Shown: positions 54,564 to 63,179 of the stretch, in pieces | Layout of the letters: each line of letters opens with the position of its first letter | Position numbering within the stretch: the stretch's first letter is position 1 | From: Agrilactobacillus fermenti | Lineage (GTDB): Bacteria; Bacillota; Bacilli; Lactobacillales; Lactobacillaceae | Assembly (NCBI RefSeq): GCF_021030645.1 | Contig: NZ_JACGCJ010000010.1 | Coordinates: 29,902 to 93,901 of the forward strand | Direction of reading: 5' to 3' | DNA length: 64,000 nucleotides | Position numbers and translations under genes: made by a program | The notes under the pieces: generated by a model | Seen by the model: the letters and a program-made list of their open reading frames with translations, nothing else | Databases searched by the model: none | What the model was told of the DNA's origin: nothing

Positions 54564-54612
54564 CAAAAAAGGTGCAACACTGACCATTCCACAGTCATTG
54601 TAGCACCTTGGT
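54564..54612 (-). terminator. Terminator of the 95-residue protein gene
   Basis: AAGGTGC-ACA-TGAC and GTCA-TGT-GCACCTT pair with small mismatches. On the minus strand it is followed by TTTTTTGT. Confidence 0.75.
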
Positions 54613-54627
54613 AGGATTTGATGAAAA

Positions 54628-54915
54628 TTAAGAAGCTGCTAAGAGTGAAGACTCTAATTGAGCATCTTCATAAAGATAATGATTTTCTTCAATGATATTG
54701 GCATTCGCATCCAAGATCATATCAACGCTTTGACGGAATTCTGGTTTCACTAAACCGTAGAATTGCGTCATAAAGTCGATGACATCACTTGGTGTCAAAG
54801 CACCGTTCATTTCAGCATTAAACTTATTTTCAAGCAAATTTGCCATTTGCGTCCGCTTTTGTGGATTGGTATTTTGTAAGACATAATTTTTAAAGTCGCT
54901 TTTTACGTTTCTCAT
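54628..54915 (-). CDS. Small cytosolic protein, unknown function
   Basis: The 95-residue acidic, helix-rich protein (VKSDFKNYVLQNTN, TQMANLLENKFNAEM, LTPSDVIDFMTQFYGLVKPEF) has no signal peptide, membrane helix or cysteine. Codon use and a clear AGGAG site (TTAGGAGTG before ATG 54915) show it is real. It has its own terminator and lies upstream of hflX in the same direction. I do not recognise the family. Confidence 0.75.
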   Translation of the reverse strand: MRNVKSDFKNYVLQNTNPQKRTQMANLLENKFNAEMNGALTPSDVIDFMTQFYGLVKPEFRQSVDMILDANANIIEENHYLYEDAQLESSLLAAS

Positions 54916-55236
54916 GATTTAAAACACTCCTAAGAAATTCCTAGTAACTGGTATATTACAATTTCAATTGAAGTCTAGTATAACACGGTTTATTTTTAAT
55001 GCAAATTTTCCTGAACCATTTCATGTTTTCTGCACAATTGATCAGTCGCGCTTTCGCAATAAAGCCTAATATATCAGTGCTTATCGAATGATTAGAAATT
55101 ACAATCATACTTTAGACCTAAGCATAACTTACAAATCTGTCATCTGGGCATCTGAATTGTTAGGTCTTTACAAGGCGAAAAAAGAGCCAGCTTCTTATAC
55201 TAGACTTATACATTGAGCGAAGGAGCGATTGAGTTT
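54916..55236. promoter_or_regulatory. Intergenic region before the BceAB-like transporter
   Basis: About 320 bp without a gene. An inverted repeat AGACCTAA (55114-55121) and TTAGGTCT (55160-55167) lies 70-120 bp before the ATPase start and could be an operator or a leader stem. TTATACT at 55196 is a possible -10 box. No two-component genes lie beside it. Confidence 0.4.
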
Positions 55237-55989
55237 ATGACAGCTATTGTAGATATAAAAAACGTCACCAAAATTTATGGTAAAAAAGGTGAGAAACAGT
55301 TCCAGGCCTTAAAGGGCATCAATTTTGATGTTGCACCGGGAGAGTTCGTCGGTATTATGGGGGCTTCAGGTTCTGGTAAAACCACACTATTAAATATTTT
55401 ATCAACCTTAGACCAACCAACGGCCGGTCAAGTAACCATTAATAATCAAGAAGTGACACAGTTAAAAGGGGATCAATTAGCCGATTTTCGTGCCAATGAA
55501 ATCGGGTTTATTTTCCAAGATTTCAACTTATTAGAAAACCTAACCGCACGTGAAAATATTGGCTTGCCTTTAGCATTACAAAACGTCAACGCCAAAAAAA
55601 TTGACCAATTAGTCCAAACCATTGCCCAACGGCTGTCGATCACTGAAATCTTGGATAATTATCCAACAGAAATTTCCGGCGGTCAAAAACAGCGGGTAGC
55701 CGCTGCACGCGCTTTGGTTCATGAACCCGCTATTTTATTTGGCGATGAACCAACCGGCGCTTTAGATTCCAAGAGTGCCCGAGATCTATTGGAAACCATG
55801 GACGATTTGAATAAAAATGATCAAGTTTCGATTTTGTTAGTGACGCATGATCCTTTTTCAGCCAGTTACTGTCAACGGATCTTGTTTATTAAAGATGGTG
55901 TGATCGGTCAAAGTTTAGAGCGTGGTCAAAAATCACGGCCTGATTTCTATCAAGAAATCCTCACGACATTGGGCACATTTGAACAATAA
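55237..55989 (+). CDS. ABC transporter ATPase, BceA-like
   Basis: The 250-residue ATPase is of the MacB/BceA type: Walker A MGASGSGKTTLLNILSTLD, IGFIFQDFNLLENLTA, signature ISGGQKQRVAAAR, Walker B ILFGDEPTGALDSKSA and LLVTHDPFSASYC. ATG 55237 has AAGGAG upstream. With the following FtsX-type permease it forms an exporter of the kind that removes or senses bacitracin, lantibiotics or other cell-wall-active peptides. The usual BceRS sensor pair is absent here. Confidence 0.9.
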   Translation: MTAIVDIKNVTKIYGKKGEKQFQALKGINFDVAPGEFVGIMGASGSGKTTLLNILSTLDQPTAGQVTINNQEVTQLKGDQLADFRANEIGFIFQDFNLLENLTARENIGLPLALQNVNAKKIDQLVQTIAQRLSITEILDNYPTEISGGQKQRVAAARALVHEPAILFGDEPTGALDSKSARDLLETMDDLNKNDQVSILLVTHDPFSASYCQRILFIKDGVIGQSLERGQKSRPDFYQEILTTLGTFEQ

Positions 55990-56004
55990 AGGGGGGAGAT
56001 CTGG

Positions 56005-57810
56005 ATGTTACGAAAATTAGCCTTGACCGGGATCAAAAGTCGTTTAAAAGATTACATTGTTTTGTTTTCCGGATTAACCATTGCTTCAGCTATTTTTTAC
56101 ATGTTTGAAGCTCTCGCAACGAATAAAAATTTCATTGAACACAACACTACAGTTGGCAGTGCGCTGATCATTTTCCAATTTGGTTCGGTCCTATTAGCCA
56201 TCATTACATTGGTTTATATTCTTTATGCCAATTCGTTCCTAATGACCATGCGGCAAAAAGACTATGCCACTTATATGATGCTAGGGGCCAAAAGTCGAAA
56301 AATCGGTGAATTGATCGTTTCAGAAACGATTGTGATTGGAACCTTAGCCACTTTAATTGGAATTGTTGTGGGAACGGCTTTGACTTATGGGGTGGGCATG
56401 CTGCTTGTCGCACGAATTGATGCTACCGTACATAGCTTTCAACCCTTTTATCTGCCAGCAGCCATCATTACCCTGATCTTCTTCTTAATTCTCTTTATCT
56501 TTGCAGGTCTGGTAAACCGGCACCAATTGTTGAAAAAACCAATTCTATCGTTATTGCATGTGGATGATACCCCTACGCAAATTAAATACCGCCCAGTGGT
56601 TTGGCTAATTGAAGCTATTATCGGCGTGGCTTTATTGGGCGTTGGCTATTGGGCCATGGCTAGCCTGACCAAATTGAATATTCTTGCCATTCCAATTGCT
56701 TTAGTCACAATCGTTGCTGGAAGTTTCTTAGTTTTCAATGCTTTAACAATTTGGGTGTTAGCTATTTTACAAAAATCCAAGTTAGCTAAAAAAGGCCTAA
56801 ATGGCTTTACCATGGCTCAGTTAAAATTCCGGGTTCATGATTATACACGCTTGTTATCGATGGTTTCTATTTTATTCGCTCTTGCTTTAGGTGCTATTAC
56901 TGTGGGCATGGGCTACTATAACCAAATTCCATTGATGACTGAACATTCTGGTATTGCTTACGATACAGTGGTTCACGATCCTAATCAAAAAGAATTGCGT
57001 GAAATTCGGGCCATGGATGTGTCTCAGCAAGCAAATTATGCTTATAAAACGGCAAATAAGACAATTTATTTTGTCAAAAACGATTTTGATAAAAAGCCAT
57101 TGTTGCGCGTGAAACAACAGCACAACATGTCGCTAGCCGCTGTGGAATATGAAAAAATAACCAGTGATCAAATCATGTCGAAAACAGACAAATCCGGCTT
57201 ACAGACTTTGCAAGAGTTGTTGTTAGCCAACCAACGTAACGATCAAGTGCAGCTCGTATCACAAAGCCAATTCGATCAATTGGCACAGCCAGCACATCAT
57301 TTACACACGGTTCAAGTCAAAAACTTTAGAACAGATTTACCTCGTATCAAGGCAGTTTATAATTCTCAAGTCGCTAAACACCCAGAAATCAAAGAAGACT
57401 TCAGTAATAAGTACGGCTTTTATCAAGTTTTAAAGGCGACTTTCTCTGGACTAGAATTCATGGGCTTCTTCCTAGGTATTGCTTTCTTAGCTATGTTAGC
57501 CAGCTGCTTAATGTTTAAGATTCTCTCTGGGGCGTCTAGTGATCGAATTCGGTATCGTATGCTTGATAAAATTGGGACACGCCAAAGCATGTTAAGAGGG
57601 GCAATCAATAAAGAAGTTGGTATTTTATTCCTCTTACCTGGTGTTTTAGGTGTGATCCATGTTCTCTTCGGTTTACAGCTATTCAAAGTATTAATGGTTG
57701 ATCCCTATTATCAAATCTGGATTCCATTCGCCATCTTCATTGTGCTTTATGCAGTTTACTATGTGATCACGACGAAATTGTATCAGAGCATTGTATTGAA
57801 AAAAGAATAA
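56005..57810 (+). CDS. FtsX-type ABC permease, BceB-like
   Basis: The 601-residue protein has an N-terminal helix, then three helices with the FtsX loop sequence YATYMMLGAKSRKIGELIVSE, four more central helices, an extracellular domain of about 190 residues (residues 310-490) and a final pair of helices. Ten helices with one large loop fit BceB, whose loop binds the peptide antibiotic; the size is slightly below the usual 640-660. It is 15 bp after the ATPase gene. Target peptide is unknown. Confidence 0.88.
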   Translation: MLRKLALTGIKSRLKDYIVLFSGLTIASAIFYMFEALATNKNFIEHNTTVGSALIIFQFGSVLLAIITLVYILYANSFLMTMRQKDYATYMMLGAKSRKIGELIVSETIVIGTLATLIGIVVGTALTYGVGMLLVARIDATVHSFQPFYLPAAIITLIFFLILFIFAGLVNRHQLLKKPILSLLHVDDTPTQIKYRPVVWLIEAIIGVALLGVGYWAMASLTKLNILAIPIALVTIVAGSFLVFNALTIWVLAILQKSKLAKKGLNGFTMAQLKFRVHDYTRLLSMVSILFALALGAITVGMGYYNQIPLMTEHSGIAYDTVVHDPNQKELREIRAMDVSQQANYAYKTANKTIYFVKNDFDKKPLLRVKQQHNMSLAAVEYEKITSDQIMSKTDKSGLQTLQELLLANQRNDQVQLVSQSQFDQLAQPAHHLHTVQVKNFRTDLPRIKAVYNSQVAKHPEIKEDFSNKYGFYQVLKATFSGLEFMGFFLGIAFLAMLASCLMFKILSGASSDRIRYRMLDKIGTRQSMLRGAINKEVGILFLLPGVLGVIHVLFGLQLFKVLMVDPYYQIWIPFAIFIVLYAVYYVITTKLYQSIVLKKE

Positions 57811-58151
57811 GTCATAAATGTGGCATGAGATAAAAGATGATTAGCAGCGGAAAGTAAATATTAGTTTTGTTGGTATTATGAATATACCTCCTGGTTGTTA
57901 GGCTAATAAGCTTAATGGTCAGGGGGTATTTATGTTATACAGAATGGCTGTAACCAATTAAAATGATTACCGAGTTTTGATTCTGCGACATTGACTAGTA
58001 TACTTGGACCTACAGCTAATAATGGAAAGCAGCAGGATTGTTTCTATGGAGCGCAGCAGTTATAGGCGGTGCTGCTGTATTATCTTTTGCCTTTTCTTTG
58101 GCTTTACGGGTTTAGTCTATTGAATGGCATCAAGTAATAAGGAGAAATGTA
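57811..58151 (+). other. Intergenic region with hairpin and possible decayed short genes
   Basis: ATACCTCCTG (57884-57893) and CAGGGGGTAT (57920-57929) form a hairpin just before ATG 57932, whose frame ends after nine codons. This layout recalls the leader of small holin-like toxins in lactobacilli, here apparently decayed. At 57840-57873 a stretch ending in ATTAGTTTTGTTGG resembles the core of the repeat-module terminators. At 58023-58112 a hydrophobic stretch (WSAAVIGGAAVLSFAFSLAL) is readable but has no good start. None of these is firmly a gene. Confidence 0.3.
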
Positions 58152-58664
58152 GTGGGAACATTAACAATTATATTGGCATTAGTAATGGTCTTTTTGGGAA
58201 TTAGCTTAATGGCATTAGGGATTTTGTTGATTGATCAAATAAGAAAAATGGTTAGTAGCCAGACTCGTCGCCAAATACGCACTGAAATTGCAGAGACACT
58301 TAAAAAAGATACAAGGCTGGCAAAAAAAGTTAAATTAATTTTTATTCTTATGTACGGTACTTTTACTGCCGCTTTCTTATGTCTTGTTGTTGGCTGGCTA
58401 AGCTATCAGTTCAATAGTTTGTTTATGATTTCATTGAATTCTGATACAAGTGTGTTAGTACTATGGAGTTTTACTGGTATATTTAGTGTTTTGGTGATTA
58501 TAGAATCGATTATTGAACAGTGGGGCGCTAGGTTATTAGCACCACTTGTTACTCAGATTAAGCCGCCAAAAAAAGTTAATATCAAACGACGTCGTTTTTT
58601 TAGTAGATTATTATTAATAGCTGGGGCAATTGTACTGACGGCTTGGTTTCAAATGACGTTCTAA
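58152..58664 (+). CDS. Four-helix membrane protein, unknown function
   Basis: The 170-residue protein has hydrophobic segments at about residues 4-25, 63-85, 98-120 and 152-168, with basic loops (KMVSSQTRRQIRTEI, KPPKKVNIKRRRF) that place both long loops in the cytoplasm. GTG 58152 follows AAGGAG. It lies downstream of the BceAB-like genes but is separated by 340 bp. I do not recognise a family. Confidence 0.65.
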   Translation: MGTLTIILALVMVFLGISLMALGILLIDQIRKMVSSQTRRQIRTEIAETLKKDTRLAKKVKLIFILMYGTFTAAFLCLVVGWLSYQFNSLFMISLNSDTSVLVLWSFTGIFSVLVIIESIIEQWGARLLAPLVTQIKPPKKVNIKRRRFFSRLLLIAGAIVLTAWFQMTF

Positions 58665-58895
58665 AATTTCAATGGGCACGTTTTCATAAATTTATTGTCA
58701 GATGATTGGATTTGAGTCAATACCTTGGACACTATTTGAGAGAAATTTCCAAAATTAAATATACTTAAAAATAAGAAATTAGCACTAATATACCGCGTGG
58801 CAATGTCCTTTTTTTATTCTGAACTAAATTTTAACAAAACCACCTATTTAATATATTTTATAGAAACTATATGAATTAAAAATCGTTATCAGTCC
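58665..58895. other. Gene-free AT-rich stretch
   Basis: About 230 bp between convergent genes. I see no gene and no strong terminator; there are only AT-rich runs. Confidence 0.3.
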
Positions 58896-59651
58896 CTAGT
58901 TTGCTTGCATATCGCTGAGTTTAGCCCACTGGTTATCGTCGCCCAATTTAATATAGGTCTGCCCATTAATAGTGGTAGCACCGAATACTTTATACTTTAA
59001 AGTTTTCAGGGTGCCGGTTTGTTGACCGCTCAAATTATAGATTGGGGTGCCTTCAAGAAAGAAAGCGTTCGATAAAATGACATCTACATCATGTGCATTG
59101 ACCCATTGGTTATGGCCAAGATCAACCCGGTCAATTGGCAAAAAGGCAGCCGAATATTTAGCGTATTGATTGACCGCCCAATCTTTAATTCCTGTATCTA
59201 AATAGCCGGTTACGTTGATAAGCTGTGGTGAGTCATAGATAGGGACCTTTTTACCAGCTGAATAAACCTCTAAAATATAAGTTTCTTTACTTTTATCATT
59301 TGGACCGAGATAGCCGTTGAAAAGATCAGAAGCCTTAACCCACTGATTGGTACCAAGGTCGTAGGCTTTCCATATGTAATTTGTGCCTTCAGCATCGACG
59401 GCAACGCGATTAACTTTCCATTCTGAATAACTAGTACTTAACGTTTGTCCCGTTAATTGGGTGCATTCTGGGTCACTATAAATTGGTACTGCAAAACCAC
59501 CAGAGTTCACCGGGCCGACATTCGTCGAATCTGTTGGGACTTGTACCTTGAGTGCTGCTTTAACTGGGGTTGTCGTAAGACCGATAATTCCCAAGAATAA
59601 AATACTGACTAACATGAATAGCCCCATTGAAATACGGCTCTTTTTCATCAT
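58896..59651 (-). CDS. Secreted protein with three SLAP/SH3-like repeats
   Basis: The 251-residue preprotein has a signal peptide (MGLFMLVSILFLGIIGL, cleavage near VKA-AL) and three units of about 70 residues, each with VPIYSD/VPIYDS/TPIYNL, an internal W-V-N/K segment and a final QWVKASDL/QWVNAHDV/QWAKLSDM. This is the pattern of SLAP or GW/SH3-like wall-binding modules of lactobacilli. No enzyme domain is present, so it is a wall-bound surface protein of unknown role. Start ATG 59651 has AGGAGG 7 nt upstream. Confidence 0.8.
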   Translation of the reverse strand: MMKKSRISMGLFMLVSILFLGIIGLTTTPVKAALKVQVPTDSTNVGPVNSGGFAVPIYSDPECTQLTGQTLSTSYSEWKVNRVAVDAEGTNYIWKAYDLGTNQWVKASDLFNGYLGPNDKSKETYILEVYSAGKKVPIYDSPQLINVTGYLDTGIKDWAVNQYAKYSAAFLPIDRVDLGHNQWVNAHDVDVILSNAFFLEGTPIYNLSGQQTGTLKTLKYKVFGATTINGQTYIKLGDDNQWAKLSDMQAN

Positions 59652-59805
59652 AAAATTTCCTCCTAATAAAATAACCATATCACTGTTGAATCAGAAAAAT
59701 GATTAATTATTTTATAAAAATATGCAGAGGATATCGTTTATAAAAGGATGATAGAGAAGGATAAATGATAAGTAGTAAGCAATTAAAATACACCTAAGAG
59801 TATCG

Positions 59806-60121
59806 TATGATGTTTGTTCTCGGGAAGTACTTCAAAACGATTACGCCTGATCGCGGTAAAAAATTCACAGTCCACTAAGAAATTACTGAGAAGACGGGGA
59901 TCTAGTTTTATTTTCCTGATGCCCGTGCACCTTGGAAAAGAGGGACTAGTGAGAATACGAATAGTTTGATTCGCGAATATTTACCCAAGGGCCAAGGTAT
60001 CACGGCTTCTGACAAAGAGATTGCTCAATACACAAGCCAATTGAACCACCGGCTAAGGAAATGTTTAGGTTGGGAAACGCCCTAAGAAGTATTCTATGGT
60101 AAAAGTTTGCTTTTAATTTGA
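59806..60121 (+). pseudogene. IS30-family transposase C-terminal remnant
   Basis: One frame reads KTITPDRGKKFTVH, stop, EITEKTGI, stop, FYFPDARAPWKRGTSENTN, SLIREYLPKGQGITASDKEI, RLRKCLGWETP, stop, EVFYGKSLL. These are the last motifs of IS30-type transposases (the DE-domain glutamate lies in the SENTN segment). At least three stop codons and the missing N-terminal half show it is dead. No inverted repeats were recognised. Confidence 0.82.
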
Positions 60122-60132
60122 TAATTCAAGAT

Positions 60133-60160
60133 AAAAAATAGCCACCATGGATGGCGGCTA
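60133..60160 (-). terminator. Terminator of the bacteriocin-like unit
   Basis: TAGCCGCCAT and ATGGTGGCTA pair on the minus strand with one G-T pair and are followed by TTTTTTAT. It lies about 120 bp after the 63-residue gene. Confidence 0.7.
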
Positions 60161-60281
60161 GAATTCAGTATCAAAAATAAATTTTAAATTGGAAAACAAT
60201 CGACTGGATATAAATTTGCAGAATTGAACCTCTCACTGTTTATATACAGTGATGTTGGAAGATATCCTTTTTAAGTAAACG

Positions 60282-60473
60282 TTATGGTAAAGCATAGATG
60301 AATAGATAAGGAATCCAAGCGCTGTTATTCAAGAACCGTTTAATAAACGATTGTTTCTTAGTATTATTAAATGGTAAGAAGGCCCAGATTACCTGTAAGG
60401 TAGTAACGATTAGCGTCGATATGAACCAAACTGATATCATGATAAGGAAGACAACTAAAATATTTTTTAACAT
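60282..60473 (-). CDS. Small membrane protein, possible bacteriocin immunity protein
   Basis: The 63-residue protein starts MLKNILVVFLIMISVW and has two hydrophobic segments (about residues 3-32 and 48-62) with a basic loop NNTKKQSFIKRF. ATG 60473 is set by GGAGG 8 nt upstream. It is the second gene after the double-glycine peptide in the same direction with a 137-bp gap, the usual place for an immunity protein. That role is inferred from position and size only. Confidence 0.6.
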   Translation of the reverse strand: MLKNILVVFLIMISVWFISTLIVTTLQVIWAFLPFNNTKKQSFIKRFLNNSAWIPYLFIYALP

Positions 60474-60610
60474 TAGGATTACCTCCAAAGAGTTAAATCA
60501 AAGGCGGCTACTAACAATCAAAGTTAAGTTTAGAGAAACAAACACTTTGATTATTCCTTAAAAGTATGAATGTCTGAGCTCTGGCTAGATATTTCAAGAT
60601 TTTTGAGACC

Positions 60611-60808
60611 TTACCCGAAATAATGTTTGAATTTGTTTGCCCAGTTCCAACTACTAAACATACCAGAACCGGATGGAGATCCGCCAAATGTAATTCCGCC
60701 ACCATAAGGAATGGAACTAATATCAGACATCTCGTTTTTTCCACCATTAATATTTTCGAGTTCTTTCTTTGATAATAATGATTTTGCTACTACTGTGTCG
60801 AATTTCAT
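60611..60808 (-). CDS. Class II bacteriocin precursor with double-glycine leader (candidate)
   Basis: The 65-residue peptide has a leader MKFDTVVAKSLLSKKELEN followed by INGG, a standard double-glycine cleavage site. The predicted mature peptide has 42 residues, is rich in glycine, serine and aromatic residues (IPYGGGITFGGSPSGSG, SWNWANKFKHYFG), has no cysteine and lacks the pediocin YGNGV box. ATG 60808 follows GGAGG. A TTGACA box lies at 60861-60866 (minus strand). No dedicated exporter or peptide-pheromone system lies in the window, so export would use a transporter elsewhere. Confidence 0.75.
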   Translation of the reverse strand: MKFDTVVAKSLLSKKELENINGGKNEMSDISSIPYGGGITFGGSPSGSGMFSSWNWANKFKHYFG

Positions 60809-60830
60809 ATAATCGCCTCCATTAATTAGA

Positions 60831-60856
60831 ATACAATAATATTAACTCATTGTATT
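60831..60856. promoter_or_regulatory. Inverted repeat in the bacteriocin promoter
   Basis: AATACAAT and ATTGTATT are perfect 8-bp arms 10 bp apart, between the TTGACA box and the start codon. It could be an operator for a repressor or activator. Confidence 0.5.
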
Positions 60857-61489
60857 TTAATGTCAATACATTTTTTGCTTTTTTATCTAGGTTATTTGCT
60901 ATGTTTTTATTAAAAAGGTAAATCTTATTGAGATAGACTTTGTTTTTAACCATCTGGTAATCAAGACTTTCTTTTAGTTAAGATGATCCAAAATGATGAG
61001 AAGATATTTTTGCAAGGTGTGGCTAATAATTTATTCATTTTTTAAGAATTTCAAATTCCTAGGCCTATTTAATATTTGACGATACATTCACAAATTTAGA
61101 TTTGGCTTATTATTATGCATTGTAAAATCTTCAGCTAAAATAAATTTATTGACATAATGGTGGTTATGACCATGAACGAAAGCTGTTTATGGAATTGCAT
61201 CAGATCTCGATTGAAAGAGGAATATATTGTTCACAGTGATTTTTACTTCTGTGTGCATCAACGAAAAATGTCTTTGAAATTCTGTTGTTTGTGCAGACCA
61301 CTATAACTATTTTGATACTATGTTTCTCAATATGACAAATTTCTATTGGCATGCTTTTTTCATGTCGTTTATATCTCCTTAGTACAAGAAAACTAACTTC
61401 TACGAGACACCTTTTGTATGCGGTTGCAACAAAATCCTGTATAATGGATATGGCAAAGTTATCAGAATAATAAGTATTGGGGTTTTATT
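60857..61489. other. AT-rich intergenic stretch of about 630 bp
   Basis: No convincing gene. A short readable piece (KMIQNDEKIFLQGVANNLF, near 60980-61040) lacks a start and a family and may be gene debris. The right end must hold the GntR promoter; TATAAT lies at 61439-61444. Base use is clearly more AT-rich than in the flanking genes. Confidence 0.35.
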
Positions 61490-62191
61490 ATGAATGATTA
61501 TATTGATAGCATTATAGATCATATGCAGGTGAGGCCCAATCAGACGCTAGCTGAGGAGGTCTATTTGGCGATGCGGCAAGCTATTATTCAGGGTCATATT
61601 ATGGAAGGCCAGCGAATTAATGAAAAGGAACTTTCATCGCGGGCACATATTAGTCGTACGCCGATTCGAGAGGCACTTCATCGATTGACGGAGGAGAAAT
61701 TGATTAGTTACGTGCCACATGTTGGTGCCGTTGTCACGCGAATCACGCCAGCTGATGTGGCTGAGATTTTTGAGATCAGGATCGTTTTGGACCGCTTAGC
61801 AACGTTTCATGCGATGCAAAATATGCAGGCGGCAGATTTTGATGCTTTGGATCAGTTATTGACCGAAACAGAGGCTGCTAATCAAGAAAGTGATATTCCG
61901 ACTGTGATTCATGGTTTTGAAGCATTTAATAATTTTATTTATCAGCAAAGTCAAATGCCCCATCTGATATTGATCGTGTCGCGGTTGCGTGATTATTTGA
62001 AGCACTTGCGCGACGTCTCTTTAAACGGACAGGAACGGCGCAACAAGGCTTTGCAGGAACATCGGGAGATTTATGAACTAATGCGCGAACAGAATCGGCC
62101 AGAATTAGGCCGGATTTTGGCAGAGCATTTGACGTATTCTAAGACATTTATTTTGTCAGAAATGGCGCAAGGTCAGCAACATGCCAATTAA
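61490..62191 (+). CDS. GntR-family regulator (FadR/FCD type)
   Basis: The 233-residue protein has a winged-helix GntR domain (LAEEVYLAMRQAIIQGHI, SRTPIREALHRLTEEKLI) and an all-helical FCD effector domain with the metal-site pattern EIFEIRIVLDRLA and a late EHREIYELM. FCD regulators usually respond to organic acids. It overlaps citG by 11 bp, so it probably controls the citG transcript in response to citrate, malate or malonate; the ligand is inferred. Confidence 0.88.
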   Translation: MNDYIDSIIDHMQVRPNQTLAEEVYLAMRQAIIQGHIMEGQRINEKELSSRAHISRTPIREALHRLTEEKLISYVPHVGAVVTRITPADVAEIFEIRIVLDRLATFHAMQNMQAADFDALDQLLTETEAANQESDIPTVIHGFEAFNNFIYQQSQMPHLILIVSRLRDYLKHLRDVSLNGQERRNKALQEHREIYELMREQNRPELGRILAEHLTYSKTFILSEMAQGQQHAN

Positions 62192-63086
62192 TGATCATGA
62201 GTTGAAACAACAGGCAGATAAATTGACGACCTACCTGTCCCGAGCTTTACTGTATGAATTGATACTCTACCCTAAACCTGGGTTAGTTGATCCGGTAGAT
62301 AATGGCGCTCATCAAGATATGGATGCGTTTACTTTTGTGGATAGTATCACGGCATTGACACCAGTCTTACATGAATTGGTATTAGCCGGTCTAAAGTATC
62401 CGCAAGAACGCCCCCTAGCTGAGCTTTTTCCTGAATTACGTCGACTTGGGCAGCAGGCTGACCAGGCAATGTTTGCGGCTACTAAAGGCATTAACACACA
62501 TAAGGGCGCCATTTTTACATTTGCCTTATTAGCTGCGGGTGTCGGTGTCGTCTTGCAAGCGCACCAAGCATTGCTCCATGATTGGGATACCACCATGTCA
62601 GCGCAACTATTCACCGTTTTGCCTGAAATTGCTGCACCGATTCGGGCTGACTTTACGGCGATGGCCCAGAAAAAGTCAGATCCCCAATTAAGCTATGGTG
62701 AACGTATGTATTTGGCCGATGGATTTCGGGGCATTCGTGGTGAAGCGCTGCTGGGGTTTCCGGTTTTACGTGATTATGGATTGCCTTTTTTGAGAGCAAC
62801 TCAAACGGCGCCTAAAACTGAACGCTTATTGGACTTGCTGTTAACGCTATTAAGTCGGACGCAAGATGCCAATATTATCCATCGTAGTGATTATCAGACA
62901 TTGACGTTAGTTCAAAAACAGGCAAAAAACATTTTAGCCCAAGGCGGGACACTCAAATTAGGCCGCGAAGTGATGCAAAAGCTGAATCAGGCCTATATTG
63001 CGCGCAATATTAGTCCTGGAGGTACGGCGGATATGTTGTCCGCAAGTGTTTTTTTAGGGTTCTTAGAACAGCTATTTCCAGTGTAA
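62181..63086 (+). CDS. citG: Triphosphoribosyl-dephospho-CoA synthase
   Basis: The 301-residue protein matches CitG/MdcB: ELILYPKPGLVDPVDNGAHQDMD near residue 25, ATKGINTHKGAIFTFALL near residue 95, GERMYLADGFRGIRGEAL and RDYGLPFL. It makes the prosthetic-group precursor of citrate lyase (or malonate decarboxylase). No citD, citE, citF, citX or mdc gene lies nearby, so it is an orphan that must serve an enzyme encoded elsewhere or be a remnant. It overlaps the GntR gene, and a small protein gene follows. Confidence 0.93.
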   Translation: MPINDHELKQQADKLTTYLSRALLYELILYPKPGLVDPVDNGAHQDMDAFTFVDSITALTPVLHELVLAGLKYPQERPLAELFPELRRLGQQADQAMFAATKGINTHKGAIFTFALLAAGVGVVLQAHQALLHDWDTTMSAQLFTVLPEIAAPIRADFTAMAQKKSDPQLSYGERMYLADGFRGIRGEALLGFPVLRDYGLPFLRATQTAPKTERLLDLLLTLLSRTQDANIIHRSDYQTLTLVQKQAKNILAQGGTLKLGREVMQKLNQAYIARNISPGGTADMLSASVFLGFLEQLFPV

Positions 63087-63179
63087 TGAAGTTGGATATG
63101 TTATGTTTAGTAAACAAGCGAGCGACAAAAGCATCCAGCTGCTTTGATAAACATCTATTTAATGAAGGGAGACTAAATT

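Larger units (their letters stand above)
59652..60281. mobile_element. Intergenic region with an IS30-family relic
   Basis: Most of this 630-bp stretch is accounted for by the transposase relic at 59806-60121, a leftward terminator at 60133-60160 and an AT-rich flank. No intact gene is visible. The relic marks an old insertion next to the bacteriocin-like genes. Confidence 0.5.

Noticed and set aside
60511..60747. 78-residue frame overlapping the bacteriocin candidate
   Set aside because: It is in another frame across the peptide gene and the gap behind it, with no ribosome binding site.
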